Shown here: one piece after another, positions 13,201 through 24,590 of the stretch
How positions within the stretch are numbered: the stretch's first letter is position 1
Layout of the letters: each line of letters begins with the position of its first letter
Made by a program: the position numbers and the translations under genes
Notes under the pieces: model-generated
The model's database searches: none
Seen by the model: the letters and a program-made list of their open reading frames with translations, nothing else
Told to the model about the DNA's origin: nothing
Assembly (NCBI GenBank): GCA_036785705.1
Contig: JAWUZG010000174.1
Location: 1,234,001 to 1,298,000, forward strand
DNA length: 64,000 nucleotides
Direction of reading: 5' to 3'
Source: Acanthornis magna
Taxonomy: Eukaryota; Chordata; Aves; Passeriformes; Acanthizidae

Positions 13201-16200
13201 AGTCAGCAGATCTGGCTCCTGGGACACATGAGAACAGGCAGGGAGCAGGAACCACTTTTGCACAGTCACTTCTCGGAGGCAAGCAGGCTTCAAAAGAAAA
13301 ATCCTTAGGATGTTGCAACTTGGGACGAGGAGTTAAAAAAACAAGCAAACAAAAAAACCCACAAGTTCTGTAGGGCTGGGAAATGCAGAGTCAAGGAATG
13401 AGGTTTCCAAAAAACCTCAGTACTTGGATCTCTTGGTGCAGACGAGGTGGCAGCATGAGATGGTGCTGGCAATTCCTGAGGACACTAAAGCTCAGTGTGG
13501 TCGGTGGATGGGTGCAAGTGTGAGTTACACCTCTCCTGTGCGGGGGACCCTCCGTGTCCACAGCAGGGCAGGCAGGGCTCCACCATGGCAGTGTCATCTG
13601 AAGTGGCTGCCAGCAGCCACAGGATGGAGGGAGTCACATATACACACCTGCCAGCACAGGCACTATTAGTTGTAGAGGAAAATGGATTATCACACAGCCC
13701 TGTTGGAAAATCTGACTGGGTCTATCTTAAGCTCCTTCTGTGATCCAGAGGCTGGGGCAGGAGGGTGGAACTGGGAAATGGGCAAGCATGGACCATCATG
13801 CCCCAACACTGGGCAAGGAAATGCTGAGAGCTTTTGAGGTGCTTGCTCTTAAGGGATAAGCTCCCTGATTCCTCTAATGCTGACACCCAAGAGCAGCTCT
13901 GGGACTCTTTCTGCTGAGGATGGTGCTATGGAAAGCAGAACACATGGTTCCCTCCACACAGGGCCAGTCTTTTCCAGATCAGCAACGACCTCATGGCCCT
14001 ATTCACAAGCTGGGCTGGTGGAGGAGGTGCCCAGCCTGTGCAATTTTGCCCCGGCAGGCTCCTGATTCTTCTTCCCTGCTTGAATCCCAAGTGACAGGAA
14101 ACCTGGCAGCTCCCAGAGGCCATCCCTGCCTGCTGGGGGCTGGGACAGCTAAAAGCAGCCTCCAGGAGGGAAGTGGTTTGAAGGGCAGTGTTTGCCGGTG
14201 ATGAGCACACAGCCACACTGTGGGAGCACTGTGGCAGATGGAGCTGGCAGCCAAATGCCTGTCCTGCTTGTTTTGGCTGACTTCGGAGACCTCTGGCTTT
14301 TCCTAGTAGCACTTGGATATGCCAGTACTCAGGAGACCTGACCAGGCACATTCAGACAACACTGAAAATATCTTCCTTGCAGGCAACAGAGGCAAAGGGG
14401 AGCCAACAGCTGGACTCCCCGAGAGACAGCGACTAGGCGGCAAAGGGATGGTTGTTTTGCTTGGGCTTGTTCTCTGCCAGCCAAAAATGCATCCTGTGGT
14501 GCCACTGCTGCAGTACATTTAAAGGTGACTCCAGATGGGCAGCAAGTCTCAGCTGTGGAGGGGATAAGAGGTTCAGTCTCCTTGATTTCTGCAAGGCTGT
14601 ACCTGGGTCCCAGCTGAATATGGGCTCCCCCAGCCCTTGCCTCCTAAGCCGTCGTGCTGCTGTCGTGGCAGGTACCTAGCGAAGCTGTCTTCAGTGGGGA
14701 GCATCTCTGAGGAGGAGACCTGCGAGAAGCTGAAGGGCTTGATCCAGCGCCAGGTGCAGATGTGCAAGAGGAACCTGGAGGTGATGGACTCGGTGCGCCG
14801 CGGGGCCCAGCTGGCCATCGAGGAGTGCCAGTATCAGTTCCGCAACCGCCGCTGGAACTGCTCCACACTGGACACCCTGCCTGTCTTCGGCAAGGTGGTG
14901 ACACAAGGTGAGCTGGAAGGACATGTGTTTGGGGTGATGCTGCTGGGGGAATGGCTGTAAAAGCAGTCTGGTGGGCTGCAGATGGGATTTCGCCTGGTTG
15001 CCCCTGAGCCAGTGGCTGGGGAGGGTCAGGAATGGCCCATCCAGTGCTGGAGCTTGGGGCACATGGGTTCCTGTGCACTTCAGCAGGGCTCTTTTCACTA
15101 TGTTGGGGACAGCATATCCAGACCCCTGCTCCTCCTCAGCTCTCCTGGACCTTTTTCACACCCATTGACAAGGACATGCCAAGTTTGAACAGAGGTCCTA
15201 AGTCACCCTGTGGTCTCATCTCTTCCCCACAAAACCCAGGAACTCCACTCCACAAAGCCATGGCTGCATTTACTCTGTCTTTTTCTGGGCAGTGCTGAAG
15301 CAGTGGCTGCTGCCAGGCTGGCACGTGGCCACTCTCAAACACAGCATCAATGGGCACCGTCAGGAGGATGGCTCGGTGCCGCCTGGCATGGAAAGAACAC
15401 ATGGCAGCCTCATTGCCCACCACCAGCCTTCAGGGCTGGGTATGGCCAGGGCAGCTCCCAGCCCTTCTGATCCCAGCTGCACCCAGGCTTCCCAGAAGCA
15501 CAGGACTGTAATCAAACCAGAGCGCTGGAGTGAGGATACAGAGAGGAAAACCCCTCTGCAACCCCTTAAGATCACTGAAGTATCCCTTGCCTCCCCTCAG
15601 GTGCCATCTCTGAGGTACTATCTCACTTCCCACCCCAGGACCCCTAGACCAAAGCACCCCCCTGGCTCCTTATTTGACTTTCCTCCCCTCAATGCAGGGG
15701 TGAAGATCTCTTCTTGTGAAGGTTCAGGGACTGGAAATACCAGAAATGCCAGAAACTAGAAGTCGTCTCTTTTTAGGCAGGCACAGCACAAACCGACCAA
15801 CACGATCCTACTATTAACCTCGATTAACTTGGAGATGGTTCAGTCCCCACACTGGCTGGGTCCTCCCCAGCCACTGCCAGCTGGGCCACCAAAGTCTGGG
15901 ATGCGACCACCGAAGTAGCTGCCCTCTCTCTGACCAGCGAGCTGGGTGATGTCTGCTCAAAAGCCATGCCCCCTCTGCACCAAGCATGGGACCACCCAAA
16001 ATGCCAGCCCTCCTTGCTCAGAAATGGAGGGTTTTTGTCCTCAGCCGGCCTCAGAGGATAGTGGGGATTAGTGTGTTGCTAGAGCTGATCCCTGCCCCCA
16101 CTGCTCTGTGTGTTCACACCCAGGGATGCACCCAGCTTCCCAAACAAGCTTTTCCCAGCTATGTGCCACCACATAGGTAGGCACAAGAGCTGGGACTGGA

Positions 16201-18262
16201 CTGCATCCTGGGCACCAGTGGGGTTTTGTGAGGTGCTTTGGGAGCAGAGAAGGGTTTTGCAAGGTAATTTGGGAGGAGTTGGGAGCTACAGGCCCCTGTG
16301 AAAGAGGATGGCAAAGATCTGCAGCTGCAGGGAATGTTCCTGGATGTGGAGAGCAGACAGCTATTTTGGATGCAGGAAAGATTTCATGGCAGAGGTGCCC
16401 TGCAAGCACAAGGCAAAACAATCCTCCATATAAGATGTGGAGAGCTCTGCCCACATTGGCAGTGCAGCCTCTGTCTCTCCTGTTGCCAGGTTTTATCATT
16501 CATCCATCATTCATGGTTTTAATATTGTGGGGCAGTTCCCAACTTCTTCGCGATTGCAAGAATGGACCCTCACTGCTGCAAAACATCTTCCAGCACTCAG
16601 GGGTCTCTGATGAGTCAGGTCCAGGCTTGGTACTAAGCAAACAGCATCTCCATCATTGTGGAGACAATGAGGGTCCTGCACTTAGGAGGAAGTGACAGAG
16701 CAAAGGGTTTAGCCTGATAGCTCTGTATAGCATGTTTTGCCAAGAGGCAGCTTTCAGACCAGCTTTTCAGGAGGGTTTATGTGCCACACCAGTGTTAAGA
16801 GGGGAAAGAAGAAGAGACACACATGGCAGGCCACCAAGGGCCTTTGGCCACTGGGCTGCATCCCCTCCAGAATTCCCGCTTGTGTTGCCTCAGACTTGCT
16901 GCCACATTTTCTACCATGGTTTGTGCCATTGCAGGGACACGGGAGGCAGCATTCGTCTATGCCATCTCTTCGGCAGGGGTGGCCTTCGCCGTGACCCGCG
17001 CCTGCAGCAGCGGCGAGCTGGACAAGTGTGGATGTGACCGCACAGTGCAGGGGGGCAGTCCGCAGGGTGAGTGTCTGAACAGGGGGAAGCTGCAGCTGCA
17101 TGGGAACACAAAGTAGCCAAAATACCTGCAATTCAAACCCACTCTCTGGGGCCATCCAGAAAGGAGGAAAACGTCTGAAAAAACAAAACTCCAATTAGTC
17201 TACACGAGTGCCTCAAAAAGGTACCTGGGAGCATCACCCACAGGGCAGGGAAAGCATCCTGTCCATGTGTCCCCCAGGGCCACACTCCCCAGTTTCCCCA
17301 GTTCCCCAGGTGGCCCAGACTAGTAGGCAGCAAGACAGAGACAGGGTAGGCCAGCTGGATTTTAGGAAGAGCAGGGCTGGAGAGTGCAAGTACTGCAGGT
17401 GGCAGTACCTGTCTCATCTATGCTCTCTGCCTCAGGCTTCCAGTGGTCGGGCTGCTCTGATAACATCGCGTACGGCGTGGCCTTCTCGCAGTCCTTCGTC
17501 GACATCCGCGAGAGGAGCAAAGGGGCCTCTTCCAACAGAGCGTTAATGAACCTCCACAACAACGAGGCAGGGAGGAAGGTAATGGCAAGGGGGAAACTGA
17601 GGCAGTTGGTGCGGCTCTGCAGCATCCTGCTGGGCTCTGCAGCCATGGCTTGAGACTTTTGGGCTTCTTTTAATCCCATACCCACCCAGCAGTGTTCTTT
17701 GCCCAGCCCTCCCAGGCCCCATCCATTGTACCCTCCCTGCCGTGTCCATCCCCCGCTGACCATACCATCTTGTTCCTTATGTCTGTTCCTCCAGGCAATC
17801 CTGAACAACATGCGGGTGGAATGCAAGTGTCACGGTGTGTCAGGCTCGTGCGAGTTCAAGACGTGCTGGAAAGCCATGCCCCCCTTCCGCAAAGTGGGCA
17901 ACATCCTGAAGGAGAAATTTGACGGTGCCACAGAGGTTGAACAGAGTGAGATTGGATCCACCAAAGTGCTGGTGCCCAAAAATTCCCAGTTCAAGCCACA
18001 CACAGACGAGGACCTCGTCTACCTAGACTCCAGTCCCGACTTCTGTGACCATGACCTCAAGAATGGGGTCCTGGGCACCAGTGGGAGGCAGTGCAACAAG
18101 ACCTCCAAGGCCATTGATGGCTGCGAGCTGATGTGCTGTGGCCGTGGCTTTCACACGGACGAAGTGGAGGTTGTGGAAAGGTGCAGCTGCAAGTTCCACT
18201 GGTGCTGCTCCGTCAAGTGCAAACCCTGCCATCGGGTGGTGGAGATCCACACATGCCGGTGA
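3545..18262 (+). CDS. WNT4: WNT4, secreted Wnt ligand (five coding exons, 351 aa)
   Basis: The coding sequence joins 3545-3621, 14672-14907, 16935-17066, 17436-17578 and 17795-18262. These total 1056 bases, 352 codons including the stop, which is the usual WNT4 length of 351 residues. All introns are GT-AG and the phases agree. Residues 1-22 form a hydrophobic signal peptide and the Wnt domain fills the rest. I count 24 cysteines. The motif [10 protein letters not shown] contains Ser212, the serine that Porcupine acylates in this family. N-glycosylation sequons lie at Asn88 (NCS) and in NKTS within exon 5. The protein ends in HTCR. By family knowledge it is secreted, binds Frizzled receptors and acts in kidney tubule, female tract and ovary development. 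The start was chosen because it directly precedes the signal peptide, has A at -3, and gives the known family N-terminus. No frameshift or missing key residue is seen. Confidence 0.98.
3622..14671 (+). other. WNT4: WNT4 intron 1 (11 kb)
   Basis: The intron begins gtgagt and ends gtggcag. Its first 600 bases belong to the CpG island. The rest has no supported coding region and no CR1 or LTR that I can recognise; the only simple repeat is a short TTAG run near 6.61 kb. A first intron of this size in a developmental gene commonly holds enhancers; none can be named from sequence alone. Confidence 0.85.
6608..6637. repeat. Short TTAG/TTAT simple repeat
   Basis: The unit TTAG is repeated about four times and followed by ATTCATTTATTTA. 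It lies inside WNT4 intron 1. Confidence 0.6.
14672..14907 (+). CDS. WNT4: WNT4 coding exon 2
   Basis: The acceptor is gtggcag before 14672 and the donor is gtgagc at 14908. The exon encodes residues 26 to 105 (the last codon is split G|GG). It begins with [10 protein letters not shown] and contains RRWNCST, whose Asn88 is a conserved glycosylation site. Four cysteines lie here. The run matches vertebrate WNT4 closely in every part I can recall. Confidence 0.97.
14908..16934 (+). other. WNT4: WNT4 intron 2
   Basis: A 2027-base intron with GT and AG ends. Reading frames within it have no family match that I recognise, and no transposon was recognised. Confidence 0.9.
16935..17066 (+). CDS. 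WNT4: WNT4 coding exon 3
   Basis: The acceptor is attgcag and the donor is gtgagt at 17067. The exon encodes residues 105-149 and contains [14 protein letters not shown], a segment conserved in all Wnts, and the CGCD turn. It holds three cysteines. It is 132 bases long. Confidence 0.97.
17067..17435 (+). other. WNT4: WNT4 intron 3
   Basis: A 369-base intron from gtgagt to cctcag. Nothing else is seen in it. Confidence 0.9.
17436..17578 (+). CDS. WNT4: WNT4 coding exon 4
   Basis: The acceptor is cctcag and the donor is gtaatg at 17579. It encodes residues 149-196, including FQWSGCSDN and [11 protein letters not shown], both Wnt family blocks. The exon ends in phase 0. Intron 3 before it is 369 bases and intron 4 after it is 216 bases. 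Confidence 0.97.
17795..18262 (+). CDS. WNT4: WNT4 coding exon 5 (terminal)
   Basis: The acceptor is ctccag. The exon encodes residues 197-351 and ends in TGA at 18260-18262. Ser212 is encoded at 17840-17842, inside [10 protein letters not shown], the acylation site of the Wnt thumb. The C-terminal cysteine-rich finger runs from CCGRGFH to HTCR. This exon carries 16 of the 24 cysteines. Confidence 0.98.
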   Translation, partial: AILNNMRVECKCHGVSGSCEFKTCWKAMPPFRKVGNILKEKFDGATEVEQSEIGSTKVLVPKNSQFKPHTDEDLVYLDSSPDFCDHDLKNGVLGTSGRQCNKTSKAIDGCELMCCGRGFHTDEVEVVERCSCKFHWCCSVKCKPCHRVVEIHTCR

Positions 18263-20065
18263 TGCAGGGGGAGAGCACCCACCTGTACGCTCTTTAACTG
18301 AGCCTGCTTCTCCCTTGCCCCACAGCCAGGACTGAGGAAGTGACCCAGATGCTGCAGGGAGAGCACAGCTCTTTACAGAGACAGAACCACAGAGAAAAAC
18401 AGATTTTAAAGAAAAAAATATTTAAAGTTTCAAAAAATTGATCATTGTTGGCTTTTTTTTATTTTGTTTTGTCTGTTTTGATGTATTTATTGCTGAAGCC
18501 AGAGCCCCTTGGTGTCCTGTGCCAGCAGGCACGTTTGCTCTCTGGCTGGCTGGGGACCTGTGTGACACCAGCTCCCATCGGATGGTTTCCTGCTGCTTCT
18601 GGAGCACTGCAGACAAGAAGTGTTTAAGGCAAGGGTAGTGCAGCATTTGAAATCTTCTATTGCAGTTATTTTTGTTTGTTTAAGGCACGTGCTGAGCATT
18701 CTGGAGCACCACTGCCCTGGCTAAGCCTCAGGAGGGGATGAAGCACAGCCAGCCTGTGCAGCCAGGTGACAGGGTGGCACTGTCCTCCAAGGGTTAAGGT
18801 CCATGTGGAGCCCAGCCAGGGTGATCAGCTTAAAAGGGCAATGTGGGACACTCCTGCACCTCCTTGTTGTGGGATGCTCGAAGGCCTCCTGGGCATTGGA
18901 TGGATTTTGGAGCAGCTCCAGTGGCTGCTCTGATTTACAGAAGCTCCTCAGTGGATGCCCAAGGCTATTGGAGGACACGATGGTCCCACCATCTCTTTCT
19001 CCCATCTCTTCTCCAGCACCTGGTTCCACTGGAGACAGTGGAAGGCAGTGATACTGACTGGCAGTGTAATCCACTGACTCTTAATGGAGCTGGGAGCTGA
19101 TGGGAGAAAATCCAAGTGGATTTCTTTTCCTCTGTCCCATAATTGACCCCACCTTGCATGCATCCCACAACAGGTCTCCTCTTCCTCCTCCACAAGCCTG
19201 TTCTCACTCAGGAAGGCTCTGGGGGACATCCCCATCCTGCTGGATGCTGAGAAAAGGAAAAGTACAAAGCGGAGCAATCGTTGGGGGTGGGGGAGTGCTT
19301 GTGCTCTGTCACTCTTGCTGTCTCAGCCTTAGAAAGGCAAGAGAGAAGGACTCAGGCAGAGGGGTGCTGCCATGTGTGTGCTGTGGCTGCAGAGGTTTAG
19401 TGCAGCAGGACTCCAGCTGTCCTGTCCTGCTCCCTGGGACACTGCCATGAGGATAAGGCACTGTCCTGCCCACTCTGGCTTCCCTCTGCCTGGGTCTGGG
19501 TTAGTGCAGAGTCCTTGCTGTTGGGCTGCAGTACAAAATATTTGGAGAACTAATAAGCAGAGGGGCACTGCGAGGGGAGGTGGAAAACGAACCAGTTCCT
19601 CTCTCCCTCACCCACTGGTCTATAAGTCAAGAAGCAAAAGGGGAGCAGAGAAAAACCTCAAAATGGCACCTCAAGCCAACAGGCAAGGAGTCAGCACAGG
19701 GTGGCATTGTCAAGCCCTCCTGTGTAGTAGCATGGTCCAGGAAAGCCCAGAACTGTGGCCATCACCATCCTGGCTGAAGGAGGGGATCCCTGCAAAACCT
19801 GCAGTCTTGTTTTTCTTCCTTGAGAGGGGAAAGGTGGGGGGAATGCACAGACAAATGTGAAATCCCATCTGTGCTGTGGCAGCGATGGGCTAGGGGAGAG
19901 CCTGTGGTCGCTGGTAGGTCTCCAGACACCCTCTGCTGACAGCTGACTGGAAGCAGTGAAGGGCAAGGGAGGCTTGCATCAGGGCACCCCCAGCACACCC
20001 CAGCTGCCTCCCTCCTGCTTCCCTCCTGCCTGTTCAGCACCAGCTCAAATAAACCTCCAGCAAAG
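18263..20065 (+). other. WNT4: Probable WNT4 3' UTR
   Basis: The region follows the WNT4 stop codon and has no supported reading frame. An AT-rich run occurs at 18405-18480. The first convincing AATAAA on this strand is at 20048-20053, which would give a 3' UTR of about 1.8 kb. The end is an inference from that hexamer only. Confidence 0.5.
20048..20053 (+). terminator. Candidate WNT4 poly(A) signal
   Basis: A canonical AATAAA lies 1.8 kb beyond the WNT4 stop codon, on the sense strand. A GT-rich stretch (gtgtgccaggtggtgcgg) follows within 20 bases, as expected downstream of a cleavage site. An earlier, non-canonical site cannot be excluded. Confidence 0.45.
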
Positions 20066-23000
20066 TGTGCCAGGTGGTGCGGAGGGGCACCCTTAGGTAG
20101 GCCCTGAGGTGTAGCACCGTGAGTTGATCCATTTCAGAGCAAACCAGAGATCTCCTCATGAGGGCAGGGTTTGCCTCTCTCAGTAGGGTCAGTTGGCCAA
20201 GGATGCAGCATTAAGGCGGGGATCTAAGCTTCGCCTCCCCTGGTTCCATCTCTTTAGCCCCCTAAGGCTGCAAATCCTCAAATACTATAGAGACTGTTCT
20301 TCCTCTTCCCAGCTCATGCAGAGGAGGTCACAGACCTCAGGCCATTGGCCAAGTCTTCTGCTCCTTGTCCATCTAGGATGAGGGCCAAAGCTGAACAAGA
20401 CAATCCAAATCAGTGTGGAGATAATCTCTGCACATGGGATTTTTTCAAGCTGCAGTGAAAGCTAAGCCCTGCAAATGCCACCCAAGGATAGTTTGGCTCT
20501 GCAGCACTCTGGCTCTTCTCATAACTGTAAATTTCAACACCAGAGGGGGGGGTGGGAAATGCCTTTTCATATTTACTTTGTCTATTAAATAATGAGTTTG
20601 TGCTGAACAAGCCATGGGCTTTTCCTGTCCTGAAATCAGCTCCACTGGGCTGTGTAAAACCATAACATGCTGCAAACACCACATGGTTGCTGGTCTCCTC
20701 CCAAGAGTCCTTAGCTGGGAAGAGAGGTGCCCACATGGTGCCTCCTGACAATGCAAAGGGAATACTAAGGCTCTTTTTGTCCCCCTTCCTGCCTGTCCTC
20801 AGGAGATGCTGGTGTTGGGACTACTGGCTGCATCCCTGCTTTCCCATCAGTGGAAGCACAGCCTTAACCACTTAACACACCACTGGCCTTGTCTCCTTTC
20901 TTTAGCTGTAGCTCTCCATTTGTGTGCTCTCAAAGGTCACCTTTCCATAGGCTCATGGTAAAACCAATGTCTTCTCTCCCTTCAGCCTCTGTGGTGGCAG
21001 GGGTTGAGGGATATTTTGTTAAGTTTAACTTGTTGCAGAAAGAGGACAGTAGGATGGGAGAAAATGATGCCTGAGCCTCCCAAAAACCTTTACTTCCAAC
21101 AGCTCCTCTCTTCTCCTGGTAGATCCCACTCCGCCAGCACGTCTCTTCCCCACTCCAGCTTCAGCCTCAGGTGAGGGACTGTCTCCAATGAAACAAAAGA
21201 TGCCTCACTCTCCTGCTGAAACAAGGTGTAGGGACACTGGCTTCTCTGTGACCATAGCAGAGCAAGATATTTGTGTCCTCCTCTTCCAGTGTCCCCCACT
21301 TGCTCAGCCTGTCCCCTGCATCCCACACACATCAGACACATCACACTATGCCACTTCCACCACTGCATCCTGCCACATGCTTTGCCCCATTCCTCAGGAG
21401 GTCCTCATCCTCAGCCCCCCAATACCCTCTCCTTAGTAAGCTCATCCCTCCTCTGAGAACTCACAGGCTGACATCTCCACCCAGCTCTCCCCCTCATAAA
21501 CCTTCCTGAAACCTTCCTCCCACTGCCAACTTAAGATCATCATGGCAAAAATAGGACATCACCTCCAAGTCCGGTCTACCCTGCTCCAATGGGTAAATCC
21601 ATGGGTTTCTCCCCATTCCCCAAACTCCCAACTTTACCACCATGTTCTGCTTCTGTTTTCTTCACCTTTTCTATTGGAAAATCCACCCATGTGTCAGGTA
21701 CCTTCAGCCTCAGCTATTTCAAGCTCTGGGCTTCACGTTTCCCATATCTCCATCCCAGATCCAATCCAAGCATGGCATGGCCAAGCACACGAGCAGAGCT
21801 CATATTTCTCTCCAGCTGTTTTGACCATATCACCCTCATGCCCTTTTCTGGCCATGGACACTTCCATCACTCCCAACTATCTCATTCTCCCTCCCTGAGA
21901 CGTGTCCAGCCTCACCCATGGCTCCTTGCAAAGCAATTAAATCACCGTGAGTGACATTAATCATGCTGATGAGGCATAGGTTAGCACTTGCATCCTTTCC
22001 CTCTTTCACACCATCAGTGAACATTACAGCAAATCCAATGGTTGCATATTGCTTCAGCAATGAGCACAGTATCCTGGATCTCCTTCTCTCCCTTTATCCA
22101 CATGAGTCTGCCAGCTGGCTGTAGGGAAGCAAGGTGATGGAGACAGCAGGAAAGAAGAGACTAGGACCACTAAAGAGATACTTCAAGAACAGAATGGTGT
22201 CTCACTGCGTGGGTAGGTGAAGAAGAGGATCAGTCCTCAGAGCTGCCACACCACAGTAATTGGGAATGACCGGCTTCACGTCAGTTCAGCACGGAAGAAC
22301 CGCGGTGGGGTGACCATCACTTGCACCTGCACTTGCTGCAGATGTCAGTGGTGCCTTGGCCGTGCGGAGTGTCCTTCAGCAGCACGAGGCTGCAGCACAA
22401 GGCCATGCTGAGGGACAGACACTGGCAGAGCAAAGCCTTTGACAGTAGCATGATACCGTGACAGCAGGAGGGCGCCCAGCCAGCGCGCCTCAGAGAGGCC
22501 TCCCAACCCTGACTGCCAAAATCCTGCTTTAAGCACAGGAAAATAAATTGTGCAACCTGCCTTGGACTGAATTGTAACACTCAGTGCAGGCGGAGGGGAG
22601 GAAGGGGCTGGAGCTGGGCTGAGGATCAGGCCCTGCATCAGAGCCTTTAGGCTGGACCACACTAACATATGGTGCTTGAGCAGCACCTGCACCAGGCTCT
22701 GCCCTTCTCATCCCTCACAGGTATGCCCAGGTGTTTCTGCAGTCACCAATCCACCAAGCTCCTACTCTGGCACCTAGAGATGCAGCCACATGGAAGACCC
22801 ATCCTTGTGCCTGTACTCAGTCCTCAGGAGCTATGATCTCTCCTAGGCTGGCTTCCAGACCTGGCAACACATTCCTTCTCCCATCCCAGATCTGACCATT
22901 AGTATTTCCTCAAGTGCATGTGCAAGGCCTGGGTGAGCTCCACACTGCTGTGGATCCCCAACCTGCTCTGGCAGTGCCTCAACACTACACGTTTGGTCCA

Positions 23001-24384
23001 AAGCAGCTAAACGATGCATCAGGATTCTCTCCTTCCAGCTCTTCATCACCACAAGTGAAAGCACAAATTGCAAGCCTTGATTAGAATAATTTGCTCAGCA
23101 GTGCAAAAAATTAACTCACCCCAAACCCCTTGGTGGCTGTTGAGCCCACTTGTCCCTCCCAGCTCTGGTCTAGGACAGCTGTAGCATTATCACAGCTTTG
23201 CTCCCGTAATTTACATGGACAGATAGTGATGGCATCATGGGAAACAATTTTAAGCTAAAAGATTTAGTTTGGATGTTTGGAAGAAATTCTTTACCCAGAG
23301 GGTTCTGAGGCTATTACAGCAAGGCTTAATAACAAGGGGTTGGGAAATGCAATGGCCTGTCTCTCACCACCACCTTAAGCCTTTCCAAAGGAAGACTATC
23401 AAGCAGGGTGGCAAAGCAGGCAACCAGCAGGTAGGTAACCTGTCTTCAATAGTGACTATACTGTAGTGTAAGAACTGAAACTATGATGGTTGGTCACCTC
23501 TCACCTGTCTTATCATCCCCAGGTGCCCACAGGTGATCTCATAGAGGGACATGAACCACTGCCAGAACTATGCACCTACTGCTTGCTCACCAACTCAGAG
23601 CTCAATGGACTGTGACTTCTTCCCTACACTGTAATCTGAGAAGCCATTAGTTTCTCCAGCTCATATCTTCTAGTCTGCAAGATGATTTCAACTACCTGCA
23701 TGTACATCACTGTTTTGCTGGTTCAGAACCAAGAGATGCATGACCCCACCACATGTCAAGGAACTGCCAGAAAAATTGCTGTGGCGAGGAAAGTATGTAG
23801 GAACGAGAAGTACTGCTGCATCTTCCCTCATATCTACAGCTTCCACCAAAGACACGCAGGAGAGCAGCATCTGACAGCATCAAATTTACAGCCTCAAAAT
23901 CTTCACTCCTCTGAAGGAGAGGAAGATAGCGTATAGAAGTTTATCAGCAAATAAGTCTTGAACCCTAGGATTAGAACGTTAAAAGGGAGTTTTCAGGCTG
24001 CTTCTGAAAAGAGACAGTCCAGATGTCCCGTTTTACTGCAGAATTGCTTGTTGAGCTACTGTCCAGGAAGGAAGCTGTGCAGAAAATTAAATGTAGCAGG
24101 GTTATAGAGGCCTTCAAACTTGGCTGTAAAACAAGATGTCCAAGAATTATCACAAAAATACAGAATGTGTTCACAGCAGTGCAGAGAGTCAATGCACTGT
24201 GGTTACTACGTAGCTTAATTTGAAGAGTGAAAAACCATGGAATTCTGGGGGGGAAAAAAAGGAACATCAGTATTCATGTGGCATCTCAGAATTACCAGGG
24301 GTAACAGACCTTGCACAGACAAGCTCCATGAGGCTAGTACAAAGTGATGGTTTGCCTGCAGTCACTTTCAAGGACACCATGAAG
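20066..24384. other. Intergenic, no gene recognised
   Basis: Many short frames occur on both strands, none of which I recognise. The part from about 21.27 to 21.95 kb is poor in G on the + strand and rich in C and T. A short, old CR1-like fragment lies near 23.26 kb. Confidence 0.6.
23255..23315 (+). mobile_element. Possible old CR1 fragment
   Basis: The words ttggatgtttggaagaaatt and ctttacccagagggttctgag follow the pattern of the CR1 3' region, where a similar run precedes the 'cagaggttgcc' block. The match is short and the flanks do not continue it clearly. Confidence 0.35.
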
Positions 24385-24590
24385 ATCACAGAATCACAGT
24401 GTGATCTGTTTGGGCTGGGAGGGAACTTAAAAGCTCACCTCATTCCACCACCCGCCCCCCGCCACCCCTGCCATGGGCAGGGACACCTTCCACTTGACCA
24501 GGTTGCTCCAAACCCCATCCAACCTGGCCTTGGACATTTCCAGGGACCGGGCAGCCACAGCTTCTCTGGACAACCACTGCAGAATGATGA
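24385..24590 (-). mobile_element. CR1 LINE 3' fragment
   Basis: The + strand shows the reverse complement of a CR1 3' end: atcacagaatcacag, then tttgggctgggaggg, aaagctcacctcattccacc, ccatgggcagggacacctt and ccaacctggccttggacatt, in the usual order. The 3' end is at the low coordinate. The copy is 5'-truncated and non-coding. The upper edge is uncertain because the sequence diverges past 24590. Confidence 0.85.

Noticed and set aside
22217..22580. Cys-rich short frames on both strands
   Set aside because: The composition is suggestive, but no known cysteine pattern or splice context supports a gene.
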